A stretch of DNA of 64,000 nt, taken from positions 1,736,001 to 1,800,000 of the forward strand of contig OZ251234.1 of assembly GCA_965240325.2 (NCBI GenBank), given 5' to 3'. Made by a program: the position numbers and the translations under genes. This DNA comes from Rebecca billardiae RCC1528 (lineage: Eukaryota; Haptophyta). Shown one piece after another: positions 30,565 through 42,085 of the stretch. Position 1 is the stretch's first letter; each line of letters opens with the position of its first letter. A model generated the notes under the pieces. It searched no databases. It saw only the letters and a program-made list of their open reading frames with translations, and had not been told where the DNA came from.

Positions 30565-32139
30565 CACCTCCGCGCCCGCGCCGCCGGCCGGCGCGCCCGC
30601 GCGCGCCTCGGGCTCCGGCGCGCCGTCCTCCGCCGCCTCCGCCTCCGCCGCCGCGTGCGCCGCGTCGCCGAGCGTGCCGCTGTCGATCGTGAGCGTCGCG
30701 AGCGGGTCCGCGCCCGCGGCGAGCAGCGCCTGCACCGCGCGCTCGTGCGCGTTCACGACAGCAGACATGAGCGGCGTCACTCCAAAAGAGTCCGGGAGGT
30801 CGACGGTGGCACCGGACTCGAGGAGGAGGTGGAGGACGTCCATCGAGCCGCCGATCGTCGCCAGGTGCAGCGGCCTTCGCCCGCGCCCGCTCGGCGCGTC
30901 CGGGCTCGCGCCCGCCGCCAGCAGCAGCGCCACCGCCGCCGCGTCCGACTGAATAGTCGCGAACGCGAGAGGCGTCGAATCGTCCTCCTCAAAGCCGGTG
31001 GCGTTGCGGTTAGGCTGCGCGCCCGCGCGGAGGAGCAGCGTGGCCAGCTCGTGCTCCTGCTCCTTGATCGCCATGATCAGCGCCAGACCCAGCACCTCCG
31101 CCGAGTGCCGCGCGGAGGCCGGCGCGTCGGCGTCGGCGTCGGCGGCGGCGGCGGCCGGCGGGTCGGCGGCGGCGGCCGTGCGCGCGGCCGCCGCGTCGGC
31201 GTCCGCGCGCGGCGCGAGCTGCGCGCGCACGGCGTCGGCGTCGGCGAGGAGGACGGCGCGCACGAGCGAGTGGTTGAAGAGGCGCGTGATGCGCTCCTCC
31301 TCGCCCGCGCCCCGCGCGCCCTCGTCGCTCGCCCGCGCGCCGTCGCGCGCGCCCGGCTCGGAGCCATCGGCGGCGCGCGCGGCCGGCAGCAGCTCCTCGG
31401 CCGCTGGCGGCGGCCTGAGCAGAGCATCTGTGAGCCGCGTGAGCTGGGCGCGGAGGGCGCCGACGTCGCCGAGGACGACGGCGCGGACGAGCGGGTGGTC
31501 GAAAAGCTCGGAGAACGCGTCGTCGCCCTCCTCCTCCTCGCCGTCCTCCGCGCTCGCGTCGCGCTCGCCCTCGCTCGACCGCGAGTGCGCGGCCGCGCCG
31601 GCCGCCGGCGCGCGCTCGCGCGCCTCCTCGCTCGCCTCGGCCAGCAGGTCGCCCATGAGGTCGAGCAGCAGGGCCCTCATGTCGGCGAGCCCGCCAGGCC
31701 CGCCCAGCCCTCCGACTCCGCGCGCGCCGCCCTTCGTGCCGCCCTCGTCCGCCGCCGCCGCCGGCTCGGCGGCCGCCGCTGTGGGCTCGCGAGCGTGAAG
31801 AGGCGTGCGCTCGCGGGCCGCGTGCGCGGCGAAGCTCGGCACGCCGCCGGCGGCGAGCAGGACGTCCATGAGGGTGGCCCCCTCCATCTCGTCCGGCGCG
31901 CGCGCCTCGTCCGGCGGCGCCGCCAGCTGCTGCAGCAGCTCGTGCAGCAGCTGCGCGGACGCCCCGAGGGGCTCCGGCTCGGCGAGCGCGGCGCGCGCCG
32001 AGTCGTCGGTGGACGGGTCGGCGCCGTGCGCGGGCGCGGGCGCGCGCATCGTGTCGTGGAGCGAGCGCTCCGCCTCGTCGCGCCCGAGCGCGCTCGCTGC
32101 GAGCAGCGCAGCAAGCCAAGCGCCGCGCATGAGCCGCAT
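27907..32139 (-). CDS. Ankyrin-repeat, RING-finger membrane protein (putative E3 ubiquitin ligase)
   Basis: A 1410-residue single-exon protein. MRLMRGAWLAALLAASALG is a signal peptide. Residues up to about 380 are acidic and Ala-rich. Ankyrin repeats lie at about 380-480 (STPLAFATIQSDAAAVALLL, RPLHLATIGGSMDVLHLLLE, TPLMSAVVNAHERAVQALLA). Hydrophobic segments follow near 725, 865-890, 950-980, 1100 and 1145. A C3HC4 RING occupies about 1190-1240: CCVCLRGV…, CGHIFHAKCIGRW, CPHCSAPIG, all eight ligands present. A signal peptide, several membrane spans and a cytosolic RING near the C-terminus suggest an ER/secretory-pathway ubiquitin ligase with ankyrin repeats for substrate recognition; that role is inference. 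A (GGC)n poly-Gly tract (30,520-30,560) and an acidic DDDEEEEEEEE run are low-complexity insertions. In-frame ATGs at 32139 and 32130 are both plausible. Confidence 0.8.
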
Positions 32140-32521
32140 CCGCCGCCAAGCGGAAGTGATGATGGCAGCGTCTGGAGCCGCTCGGGCTGGCCGAACGGGA
32201 GGGGCCGCGCCGCGCCCGCCCGCCGCGCTGGATCCGGACAGCCAGTCAGCCACTCTCAAAACTCAGCAGCGCCCCTCTCCGATGACAAAGATGAACAGCC
32301 GTGATGCCGGTGAAAGGGGTGCCGCGGCCGGCGTCTTTTCATTTTTGTTTGGCGGTAGTGCGCTAGCAAGACTGGTGTGTGACGCTGTCGCGCGCGACAC
32401 TCAATCTCATGTCTCATCGGGCGTCGTCTCGGACAAGCGGAAGGCCGAGCGCGGAGTGGCACTGTCAGGCACACCCTTCACCAGGAGCGCGGTCACTCTA
32501 ACTGAGGCGCACGACTCAGCC

Positions 32522-34794
32522 TCACGGGGCCCCGAGCGCCTCTGCGACGGCCGCCTTGGCGTGCACGCTCACGACAAAGGAGCCAAGCAGCGCGCCCACC
32601 GCGCTCCGCGCCTCGAGCCGCGCGCGGGACAGGTCGCGCTCGAGACCCAGCAGGTCGAGCGTCGCGTATCCGAGCTCGTTGTCGTCGACGCTCGCCGCCG
32701 CGTCGCCGTCGTACACGAGGAACGTCACCTCCGCGTCCACCTCCGCGGCGTCGCGCGCGCGCGTGGCCGCCTGCAGCGGCGCGCGCGGCCGCGGCGCGTG
32801 GCACGGGGAGCGTGTGTTTTGATTGAGCCGTGCGCGTGCGAGCGGGTGCGTGGGCGCGCGCGCGCACCTGCCGCTGCGCCGCAGCCACGCGCAGCACGCG
32901 CTGCCCGTGTGAGCCCGGCGTTGTCTCCACACGCCGTTGCAGCACCTGCGGCGGGCGGCATCGGCGGCGGGATCGGCGGAGCGCGCGCGGCGGTGCGCAC
33001 GCGCGGGCGGCGCGAGCGAGCGCGCGCGCGGTGGCGCGGGTGCGGTGCGCGTGAGTGCGGGGATGCCCCCGCGGCGTGCGGCGGGGCGCAGCGGGGCGCA
33101 CCGCGCGCGCGCTCACCACGTCGATGGACCCGGCGCTGCCCGCGGCTGGCACCGCCACCGGCTCGCTCAGCACCAGCCCGTCCCTGGGCGCCAGCTCGGT
33201 TTGAATCCCGAAGAAGATCTGCATGCCCGCGCGAAGGCCGCCCGCCGCCGCTGGCTGACGCGCGCCCGCGCCGCGCGCCGCCGCCGAGCCCGGCGCGGCG
33301 GCGGCGGCGGCGGTGGGCGGCGGCGCGGGTGTGAAGCCGTGCAGCTTGAAGAGCAGCGCATCCGAGCTACCCAGCACGGCGGGCGGCGGCGGCGGCGGCT
33401 GCGCGGCGGCCTCGGGTGCCACATCCTCCGCCTCCGCCTCGCGCTCGGCGCGCCGGCCGGCGCGCGCGTCGCGCCTAGCGTCTTCGTAAGGCGCCGCCGG
33501 CAGCTGGCTCGCGCCGTCGGCTCCGCCGTCTGGGCGCCGCGCCGCGCGGGCGCGCGCGCTCGCGCCCGCCGCGCCCTCGCCCTCAGCCGCACCGTCGGCC
33601 GCGCGCGCGGCGCGCGCCGACGCCCGCGCCGACGCGGGGCGCGCGTCCGCCGTCGGCGCGGGCTCAAGCGCCGAGGCGGCGGCGGCGCGCGTCGGCGCAG
33701 AGGGCGCGGGCGCGGCGGGAGCTGTCGAGTGCGCGCGCGCCGCGGCGGCGCCCGCCGCCGGCGCGCCGCGCGGCGGCGGGGCGCCCCCCGCCGCGCCCCC
33801 CGGCGCGGCGTCGGCAGCGGCGCGCTCGGCGCGCAGCAAAGCTTCGTACCGCTGCCGCTTCGTCAGCAGCTCGCCCAGCCGCTCCGACTTGGCGCCGAGC
33901 CGCGAGCGCAGCCGCGCGCCGAGCGCCTGCGCCTCCTGCAGAGCAAAGCGACGCTGGGTGGCGCGCAGCGCGGCGCGCTCGCGCGCGGCGGCGAGCGCGG
34001 CGCCGAGGCCCGCGGGCGCGCGCGAGCCCGCCGCCGCCGCGCTCGCGTGCGCGCGCGCCTCCGCCTCGAGCGCCTGCACCGCCGCGCTCGCGGCCAGCAG
34101 CCGCCGCTGCGCCTCGGCGCGGCCGGCGAGCGCGCGAGCGCGCCGCGCCGCCGCCTCCTCCAAGTGAGCGGATAGCGTGGCGCGCACATCGCCCGTGGCT
34201 GGCATGGGCTTGGGGCCGGCGGCGGGTGGTGTGCCGCCGGCGCTCGCGCCGCGCGGCGCGAGCGCGGTGCCGCCGCCGCCGCCCCCGCCGCGCAGCATCT
34301 GCGGCCCCGCCGCGCCACCACCGCTGGCGCCGCCGCCGAGCTCGGCGCGTGCCGCCGACAGCTGCGCCCCTTCTGACAGATAGTGACTTAGCTCGAGCTC
34401 CCGCGCGCGCGCGACGATGCGAAGGTCGGCGGGGCGGACGCGGCGGCGCTGCGCCTCGAGCGCGCGCAGACGCGCCGTCATCGCGTCGAGCTTCGCGCGC
34501 GCCGAGCGCAGCTCAGACCGCAGCCGCTCCAGCCGCTCCGTCTTGGGCGGCGGCGGCTCATGCGCGGAGGCGGCGGTGAGACGACCACCGCCGCCGCCGC
34601 CGCCGCCGCCGCCGACGGCGCCGCCGCCAGCTCCCGCGCCGCCGCTCGCTTCCGCCTTCTCAACCGCGGCGGCGCGCGCCTCCTCGCGCCGCGCCGCGGT
34701 GCGCAGCGTGAGCACCGTGCGCCCGAGCGCCGCCTCCGCCGCCTTGAGCTCGTCCAGCCGCGCGCGCGCGCGCGCCGCCGCCGCGTCACCCGCC

Positions 34795-34837
<43 letters not shown>

Positions 34838-35689
34838 GCGAGCCGCGCCCGGCGCGCGCGGGCGAGCGGCGGCGCGCGCCGCCGCCGCCGCCGCCGCCGC
34901 CGCCGGGCCTCGCGCCGAGCTTCTCGGCGAGCGCGACTGCGTGCGCGAGCGCGGGCGCCGGGATGGCGCGCAGCGCCGAGTCCACCGCCGGCGGGTCGAG
35001 CGCGCGCGCGCTCAGCACCAGCTGCACCGCCGCGGCCTGCACCGCGCGCGCGTCGGCGGCGGCGCGCGAACTGCGCGGCCCGGGCAGTGCGGCCGCGGCC
35101 GCGCGCGCCGCCGCGGCGGCCGACGCATACTGCTTCGCGCCGAAGCGCACGATGCCGAGCACCGGAGGGCGGCGCGGGTCCGCCACCGAGCGGTAGCTCC
35201 CGTACCGCCCGAGCAGCTCCGTGAGCACGCTCATCGCGGCGAGCGCGCGCGGCGCGGCGCGCTCGGCCGCGGCGGCGGCGGCGGCGGCGGCGGCGGCCGC
35301 GCTGTCGGCGTCGGCGGCTGTCTTGTCGGCGCGCATGTCCGCAGCCGCCGCGAGCAGGGCGCGGTCGCGCTCGTCGTCCGCGCCGCCGCGCGCCGCGGCG
35401 ACCGCGTCGAAGACAGCCGCGCACACGCGCGCCGTGCCGATCGCCTCCGCCTCGCACATTGCCAGCAGGGTGCGGAGCGCCTCGCCGCGCGCGCGCACTG
35501 CGTCGGCCGACGGCGGCGAGCGCTCGGAGGCGGGCGCGGGCCCGTGTGGCGCGCGGCCGGCGGCGGCGCGCTCGACGGCGGCGGTGAGCGGCGGCGTGAG
35601 CGTGTGCGCGTGCGGCACGAGCGCGCCGCTCGCCGCCGACGCCGACGGCGTCAGCCCCGGGCCACCGCCGACGCCACCCTCTCCGCCGC

Positions 35690-35726
<37 letters not shown>

Positions 35727-37938
35727 AGCCGCCGTAGGCTGCTGCTGCTGCTGCGGCTGCGGCTGCTGCTGCGGCTGCTGCTGCTGCTGCAGCTGCGGCT
35801 GCGGCTGCGGCTGCGGCATGCCCCGCGCGATGGTGTCGAGCAGGGCGGGGACGAGGAGCTGCGGGAGGACGCGCACGTTCTGCCCGTCCGCGTGCACCGC
35901 GCTCGCGCCGAGCACCGCGCCGAGCAGCCCGCGCGCCGCCCGGCCCACCTGCGCATCCGCCCCCTCGAGCGATCCTTCCAGCATGGCTGCCGCCGCGCGG
36001 AGCACGCTTGCGCCGCGCGCGCGCTGCACGAGCGCGGCGGACTTGCCGCGCGAGCTGAGCTCGGCCGTGGCCTGCTCGAGCGCGGCGCGGCGCAGCGCGG
36101 GCTTGGGCGACGCGAAGTACAGCGCCACCGCCTCGCCGAACACCGCGCGCACCAGCCGCGCCGCGTCCGACTCGGCGCCGCCGCGCCGCGCCGCCGGCAG
36201 CGGCGGCGGCAGCAGCGACAACTCGCGCAGCGGCGGCCGCTGCGCCGTCGTGGCCGAGAGGGGCAGGCGCGCGGCGGCGGCGTCGGGCTCGGGCTCGTCC
36301 TCCTCGGCGTACGCGTCGTGCGGGTACGCCGCCGCGTCGCGCGCCGCGCGAGCCGCGCCCGCCGCCTCCTCCGCCGAGACGGCGCCCGGCGCGCCGCCCG
36401 CGCCGCCGTCCGCGCCGGCTGCCGCCGCCGCCGCGGCCGCCGCCGCGTCTGCTGCCGCGGCCTCGCCGATCGCCCGCTCGCGCTCCGCGGCGAGGGCGAG
36501 GGCGGCGAGGCTGGGCGAGGCGGGGACGGACGCGGCCGCGGGCGGCATGAAGTGGCTCGCCAGCGCCGCGTCGCTCGCCGAGGCGAGCACGCCCTCGCGC
36601 GCGCTCGGCGGCCCGCCGGCCGCGTCGCGCGCCGCGGGCGCGCCGCCGCCGGCGCCGACGCGCGCGCCGTCGCGGCCGCCGGCGGCGCGGCCGCCGTGCA
36701 CCGGGCGCTGGCGGAAGGTGGCGACCTCGACGCAGACGGCGAGGCGCGTCGCGTCGATCGTGCTCTTCAGCCCGTGCGCGCGCGCGTACTCGCGCACGCG
36801 CACCGCCCCCGCCAGCTCCTCCTCATGCGAATCCAACTCGTCCAAAAAACGGTCGAGCGTCGCCACATGCGTTTTCGCGAGCGCGGCGGTTCGGTAGTCT
36901 TCGGCCGCGGAGGCGCGGCGCTTGTCGTCGTCGGCGAGGTCGGCCTGCTTCGAGGCGAGCTCGGCGAAGTCGTGCGCGCCCATCTCCGAGAGCAGCGCCG
37001 GCAGCTCGCCCGTCTCCGCCGCGCGGAACAGCGCGCGCAACGCAGTCGACTCCGTGCGAGCACGTCGGCCGCGCGCCGCCTGCTGCAGCCGCGTCGCCGC
37101 CGCGGCGCGCGCGCCGTGCGCGTGCCGGCGCCACGCGCGCTGGATGTACCGCGCGGCGGCCTCGCGGCGGAGGCGCTCGGCGGCGGTGCGCGTCGCCTCC
37201 TCGCGCTCGCGCGCGCGCGCCTCCGCCGCGCGCCGCTCCGCCGCCGCGCGCTCGCGCTCCGCCGCCGCGCGCGCCGCCGCGGGCGAGGCGCGATAGCCTC
37301 GGCCGAGCGTGCGCGCCGCGCGCTCGCGGCCGCGCGCCTCGGCGGCCGCGCGCGCCGCGAGGTCGCGCTCGGCGGCGGCGCGGCGCTCATCGGCGCGCCT
37401 CGCGTCGAGCAGCGCGCGCGACGACTGCCGCGACATCCGCCCGCGCTGCTGTGCCTGCACGCGCGTCGCGGCGTCGGCGGCGGCGCGCGCCGCCTCCTCC
37501 TCGCGCCGCCGCGCCGCCGCGTCCGCGGCGCGCTCGCGCGCCGAGCGGCCGCGCGCGGCGGCCTGCACGCGCGTGGCGGCGGCCGCGCGGCGCGAGGCGT
37601 CGGCGTCGGCCTCGGCGCGCGCCTTGCGCGCCGCCGCCTCCTCCGCGCTCTCGAGCGGCAGCCCGGACGCCGACAGGCGGCGCGAGGCTGCGTCCGCGCC
37701 GCCCGCGTCGCGAGGTGCCAAGTCACGCCGCGCCGCGTGCGCGCGCGCGCCGGCCTGGATGGTGGTGGCCGCCGCGTCGCGCTCGCGCGCCTCGGCGCTG
37801 CTCACCGACACGGGCTGCAGCACGTCGCCGCCCTCCGGGTCGTCCTCCGCCCGCGGCCCGCGCCGCGCCGCCGACGCGTCCGCGCGCGCCGCCGGCCGCG
37901 AGCCGCGCCGCCGCGCGCCGGCCGCGCCGCCGGCCGCC

Positions 37939-37970
<32 letters not shown>

Positions 37971-40688
37971 TGCCGCCTCGCCGCCGGCCGGCTCGACGCG
38001 CACGGCGGGCGGCGCGCGGCGCTCGGCGCGGCGCCCCGTGGCGCTCGCGCCGCCGAGCGACGCCGCCGACGACGCGACCGACGACGCGTCCGAGTCCTCG
38101 CCGTCGCGCGGCGTGAACCGAGGCCCGTGCACGCGCGCCAGCTCGGACTGATAGACGCCCGCGCGGTGGTCGGCGCCGCGCTTGTGCGACTGGATGGTGG
38201 TGGCGGCGCCGAGCTGGGCGACGTCGGACTCGGACTCGGTCTCGGAGAGCTCGGCGCCGAGGCCGTTGCGCTCCTGCAGCAGCCTCGTCAGCCGGCGCTG
38301 CGCCACTTCCTCCTTCGCCTTTTTGGCGCGATTTGCAGTTTGAATGGTCAGCGCGGCGCGCTCCGTGGCCGCGGCCGCCTCCGCCGCCTCCGCCGCCGCC
38401 TCGGCCGCCTCGTCCTCCTCCGCGGCCTGCTGCGAGAACTTGCCGCTCTGCTTCACGCGCAGCGAGCCCGCCGCCTGCCGCTCGAGCGCGCCGCGCTGCC
38501 GCGCCTGGATCGCCACGGCCGCCGCCTCCTCCTCCGCCGCGCGCGCGGCCGCAGCCGCCGCCGCCGACTCGGCCGCACTTCGCTCCGCGGCCGCGGCCGC
38601 CGCGCTCGCGTCGCGCTCGGCGGCGGCCGAGCGCCGCGCCGCGCGCCCGCGCTCGCCCGACTGAATGCGCACGGCCGCGGCGGCGTCGTCGACGGCCGGC
38701 GTGCGCGGCGCGGCGGGCACGCCGGCTGCGGGCGGCGCGGCCTGCGCGTCGCGTGCGCCGGTTGCGGTGGACGCGCGCGGCGCGGCAGCGCTCGGCGCCG
38801 CGGCTGGCGCGCGCGCCGCGCGCGCCGCCCTGCGCGTCTGCTTGCCTCGCTCCGACGCCTGGATGCGCGCGGCGGCGGAATCCTGCTCGGCAGCCGGCCG
38901 CGCCGGCTGCGCGCCAGCGGCTTCCGCTCGCGCCGGCGCCTGCTGCGCCGCGGGCGCGGCCGCGGCCGCGCCACGGATCGCTGGCAGCGGTTGCGCACCA
39001 TCGCGCGGCAGGCCGGGCCCTGCGTCGGCGGTGCGCGGCTGCGCGGCCGCAGCCGCGGGCTCGGCCGTGGCGCTCGCGCCGCCCGCCGCGCGCGCCGCGC
39101 GCCCGCGCTGCTGCGCCTGAATGCGCGCGGCCGCCTGCTCGGGCGGCGGCGGCGCCGCAGCGGCCCTCGCGGCGGGCGCTGCCGCCGCCGTCGCTGCGGC
39201 GCTCGGCGGCGGCGCGGCGCCGCCACCCGCCGGCGGCGGCGGGCTGGGCGCGGCGGCGCTCGTGCCAAGCCCCACGGGCCGCGCCGCAGCCGCCTCCTGC
39301 GCGGCTGCGTCGCGAGGCTCGGCGGCCGAGGCCTGCGCCGCCGGACCCTGCGCGGCGGCGGCGGCGGCGGGCGGCGGCGCGGAAGCGGCGGCGGCGGGCG
39401 GCGGGCGGGCGATGGACGGCAGTGCGCGTTGCGGCGCGCGCAGCGAGGGGGCGCCGAGGGAGCCGGGCGCGGCGGCGAGCGGCGCGACCGCCGGCGCGCC
39501 GCCGATCCGGCCCGGCGCACCGGGCGCCGCCGCGGTCGTGCCAGGCGCCGCCGCGGGCGCGGGCGCGGCGGTGCGAGGGACGGTGGGAGGCGCGCCGCCC
39601 GCGCCCGCGGCCGCTGGCAACGCGGCGGCGGTCGCTGGTGCGGGTGGCACGGCCGAGCTCGGCGGGATGGGCTGCACGGCGTCGGCCGCCGCCGCAGGGG
39701 CCGCGGCGCCGCGCACGTCCGCGCTCGGCGCGGCCGCGGCGGCTGCCGCTGCGCCGCGCGGTGGCTGAACAATCGGCTGCGCCGCGCGCGGCGGCGGCGC
39801 CGCCGCAGCGGGCGCGGCGGCCAGCGGGCGCGCGGCGGCGGCCGTCGACGCGGCCGTGGGCAGCGGCTCGCGCGGCGGGGCTCTGGCGATGGGCGCGAGC
39901 GGCACTGCCGCCGCGGTCGGCAGCGGCTCGCGCGCTGGCGCCGCCGCGGCCGTCGCCACGGTGGCGCCTGCGGCCGTCGCGGCGGCGGCGCCCGCCGCCG
40001 ACGGCCCGCCCTCGTCGCGGGCGCCGCTCGCGGGTGGGGCCGGGGCAGGCGCCGAGGCGGGCGCGGCGACGGGCGCCGCCGCCTCCGCCGCCATCGACTC
40101 CGCGCTCACCGGCTCCAGCCGCCATCGGAACGAGATCGCGCTCTTTCCGCTAAGAATCTCCTTCTCCTTGTTCCCGGAGAGCAGCTCGCGAACTACCGGG
40201 CGCGGCTCGCTCGCGCCGTCGGCGCCGAGCGTGACCGGCTTCTTGAGGAGCTCGGCCATGCGGCTACGCTTCACCTTGCCCAGCAGCCGCGACGGCTCTT
40301 TCCCGAAGCCGTCGTGGTCCCACACCTCGAGTGAGATCTGCGCGGTCACAGTGAACGCGCTGCCCTTCGAGTCCGCCTTCACGCCCTTGGGCGGGAGCGG
40401 CACGACGAGGCGCACGCCGGGCCAGGCGGGCGTGGCGGTGTTGTCGATGTGCGCCGTCTGCGCGCGCGAGAGCTCCTTCTCCCGCCCGACCAACGGCACG
40501 TCGACGACGCGCAGGCGCACGAACGGATCGGAGCCCTGCGCGTCCGCGCGCTCCGCGGCCGAGCTCGACTTCTTCTTGTCGGCGTCGCGGTTGCGGATGT
40601 GCTGGCACTCGATCTGGTCGATTACGAGCTGCAGCGTCGCGCCCGACTTGGTGGACACCGGCGCCTTGCCCCGGAGGAGGAAGCTCAT
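32522..40688 (-). CDS. Giant C2/IQ-motif protein with RPGRIP1-like C-terminal domain (three exons)
   Basis: Exons 40688-33117, 32945-32868 and 32770-32522 join to about 2632 residues. Residues 15-190 form a C2-type domain (LQLVIDQIECQHIRNRDADK, GSDPFVRLRVVDVPL, ISLEVWDHDGFG). An Ala/Pro-rich disordered stretch follows to about 520. Some ten IQ motifs occupy about 520-1210 (AAARIQAQQRGRAAR, AAVRIQSGERGRAAR, AARYIQRAWRRHAHG), implying calmodulin binding. Gln- and Gly-rich linkers and a coiled-coil zone (about 2060-2280) precede the end. The last 100 residues, assembled only after splicing, contain DNELGYATLDLLGLERDLSR and GALLGSFVVSVHAKAAVAEA. This resembles the RPGR-interacting C-terminal domain of RPGRIP1/RPGRIP1L, transition-zone proteins of cilia. 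The C2 and IQ calls are firm; the ciliary assignment is inference. It starts 188 bp from the divergent SKA2-like gene. Confidence 0.78.
32771..32867 (-). other. Intron B of the C2/IQ gene
   Basis: A 97-bp intron with donor GTGCGCGCG and acceptor CTGCAG. Removal brings the RPGRIP1-like end (AATRARDAAEVDAEVTFLVY) into frame. Confidence 0.8.
32946..33116 (-). other. Intron A of the C2/IQ gene
   Basis: A 171-bp intron with donor GTGAGCGCG and acceptor CCGCAG. Its length is a multiple of three and it lacks an in-frame stop, so the unspliced frame stays open through it. Confidence 0.7.
35728..35820. repeat. CTG/CAG-rich tract (poly-Gln coding on minus strand)
   Basis: Imperfect CTG/CGG triplets on the plus strand encode a Pro/Gln-rich stretch at about residue 1630-1650 of the C2/IQ protein. 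Confidence 0.8.
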
Positions 40689-40876
40689 CTCTCCCTCCCG
40701 CGCTTTGATTTGGCCAGGCGGTCAGCGCCTTGGCGCCATGCCGATCGGACAAGTTTGAGTTGTCGATCTGGCCAACCGCCTCCCACGAGTCCGGCGGCGA
40801 CTTTTACAGCCCCCGGACTTTTCGAGAAGTCCAACGACAAAACCGGCTCGGAGCGGCGAGCGCGAGGGACTACCCC

Positions 40877-41689
40877 ATGAGCCTCAACACCGCGCACGCG
40901 CTCAGCGTGGTGGAGTGCGAGTTCGAGCGGAGCGCGGCCGACCTGAAGCAGGTGGAGGCGACGCTTGCCAAGGAGTTCGACGACCTCTACCCCAAGACCT
41001 CGATCAACCCGCACAAGCTGCTGCAGCGCATCGAGAATCTGAGAGCCGAGCTGCCGCAGCTCGAGCGCGAGGCCGACCGGCTCGTCTCGGAGAAGCAGGC
41101 GGCTGTCGCCACGGTCGGGGCGCTGAAAGGCACGCACGCGACCCTCTCCGACACGGCCGCCCGCGCCGATCTGCGCGACGACGACGAGCTCGCCGGCGGC
41201 GCGCGCTCGGTGCACAGCCTGGAGGCTGCGGCCGCGCAGTCGCGGCAGCAGCAGGCGGCAGCCGCCGTCGCGCAGGTGGCCGTGGACGCGGAGCAGCTGA
41301 TCCAGGGGGGCGCGGAGATCGACATCCGCCTTGCGCTGGCCGGTGGCGGCGGCGCGGGCGCGCTCAGCTCGCCCGCCAGCGGCAGCGCGGCCGCGCGCGG
41401 CGGCGGCGGCGCCGGCGCCGGAGCGCCTGGTGGATCGGGCGCGATCGCCGACGCCGAGTGGAGCCAAGTGCCGACGATCATCGCGAACGCGACCTCGCGC
41501 GCGGACGCCGCCGAGCTGGACGCGCGGCTCCGCTCGCTCGCGCACGAGCGCCGCGACGCGCACCTCTCGATGAGCCAGCTCGTCGCGCTCGGGCTCGCGA
41601 GCGGCTCGGAGGACGCTCGGCTGCACGCACTCGGGGCCATCCGGCGCATCGAGCTGCGCGCCAACGAGATCGTGGTCGCCGGCGTCTGA
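40877..41689 (+). CDS. SKA2-like coiled-coil protein
   Basis: 270 residues from the ATG at 40877. The N-terminal 85 residues form a helical hairpin: ALSVVECEFERSAADLKQVE, EFDDLYPKTSINPHKLLQRI, ENLRAELPQLEREADRLVSE. Order, spacing and the NP-x2-LL turn match SKA2, the small subunit of the SKA complex that couples kinetochores to microtubules. Residues about 90-165 continue as a possible coiled coil and a Gly/Ala linker follows. A second helical segment lies at the C-terminus (AELDARLRSLAHERRDAHLS, LHALGAIRRIELRANEIVV). It is longer than animal SKA2 (about 120 residues). Similarity is by eye only, so another coiled-coil family remains possible. The gene starts 188 bp from the divergently transcribed C2/IQ gene, so a shared bidirectional promoter is likely. 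Confidence 0.5.
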   Translation: MSLNTAHALSVVECEFERSAADLKQVEATLAKEFDDLYPKTSINPHKLLQRIENLRAELPQLEREADRLVSEKQAAVATVGALKGTHATLSDTAARADLRDDDELAGGARSVHSLEAAAAQSRQQQAAAAVAQVAVDAEQLIQGGAEIDIRLALAGGGGAGALSSPASGSAAARGGGGAGAGAPGGSGAIADAEWSQVPTIIANATSRADAAELDARLRSLAHERRDAHLSMSQLVALGLASGSEDARLHALGAIRRIELRANEIVVAGV

Positions 41690-42085
41690 GCGCGGGCCGG
41701 AGCCGCGGCGCGTTGCGGAGGCGGTGGGTGGTAGCGTGCGGCACGGGCACGCGCAGGACTGAGCCTCTCGCCGAGCCGCCGAGCCGCCAGCTCACGGAGT
41801 GTAGTCATCAGCAGCAGCACCCGCGGGTACAGTAGGCAGCTGACGAAGCGCCCGCCCTGATCATCAATCATCATCATGGTGGGTCGGGCCGTCGGGCGGA
41901 CGGGCCTCGGGGCCGACTCGGGGCGGGTCGCCGGTCGCCCGGGTCGGGCGGTCGACCGGACATGACAATGCTCATGCTGCAATGCTGCATCATCAGCCTG
42001 AGAATGAGAGACATCAGCGGTGCGGGTGCGCGCCATCGGTGATCGGAGCAGCAGGATACGATCTTAGTTCTTACGTAACGTATCG
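41690..42085. other. Convergent intergenic region
   Basis: 396 bp between two converging genes. It is rich in CATCATC and GGGTCGG words, with no gene or clear terminator signal. Confidence 0.4.

Noticed and set aside
30409-32304. 631-codon plus-strand frame opposite the ankyrin/RING gene
   Set aside because: Composition dominated by Arg; antisense of an acidic, Ala-rich coding region.
34560-40334. 1,924-codon plus-strand frame across the C2/IQ gene
   Set aside because: Almost entirely Arg/Ala/Gly; GC-rich third-position bias keeps the antisense frame open. The minus strand carries C2 and IQ motifs.
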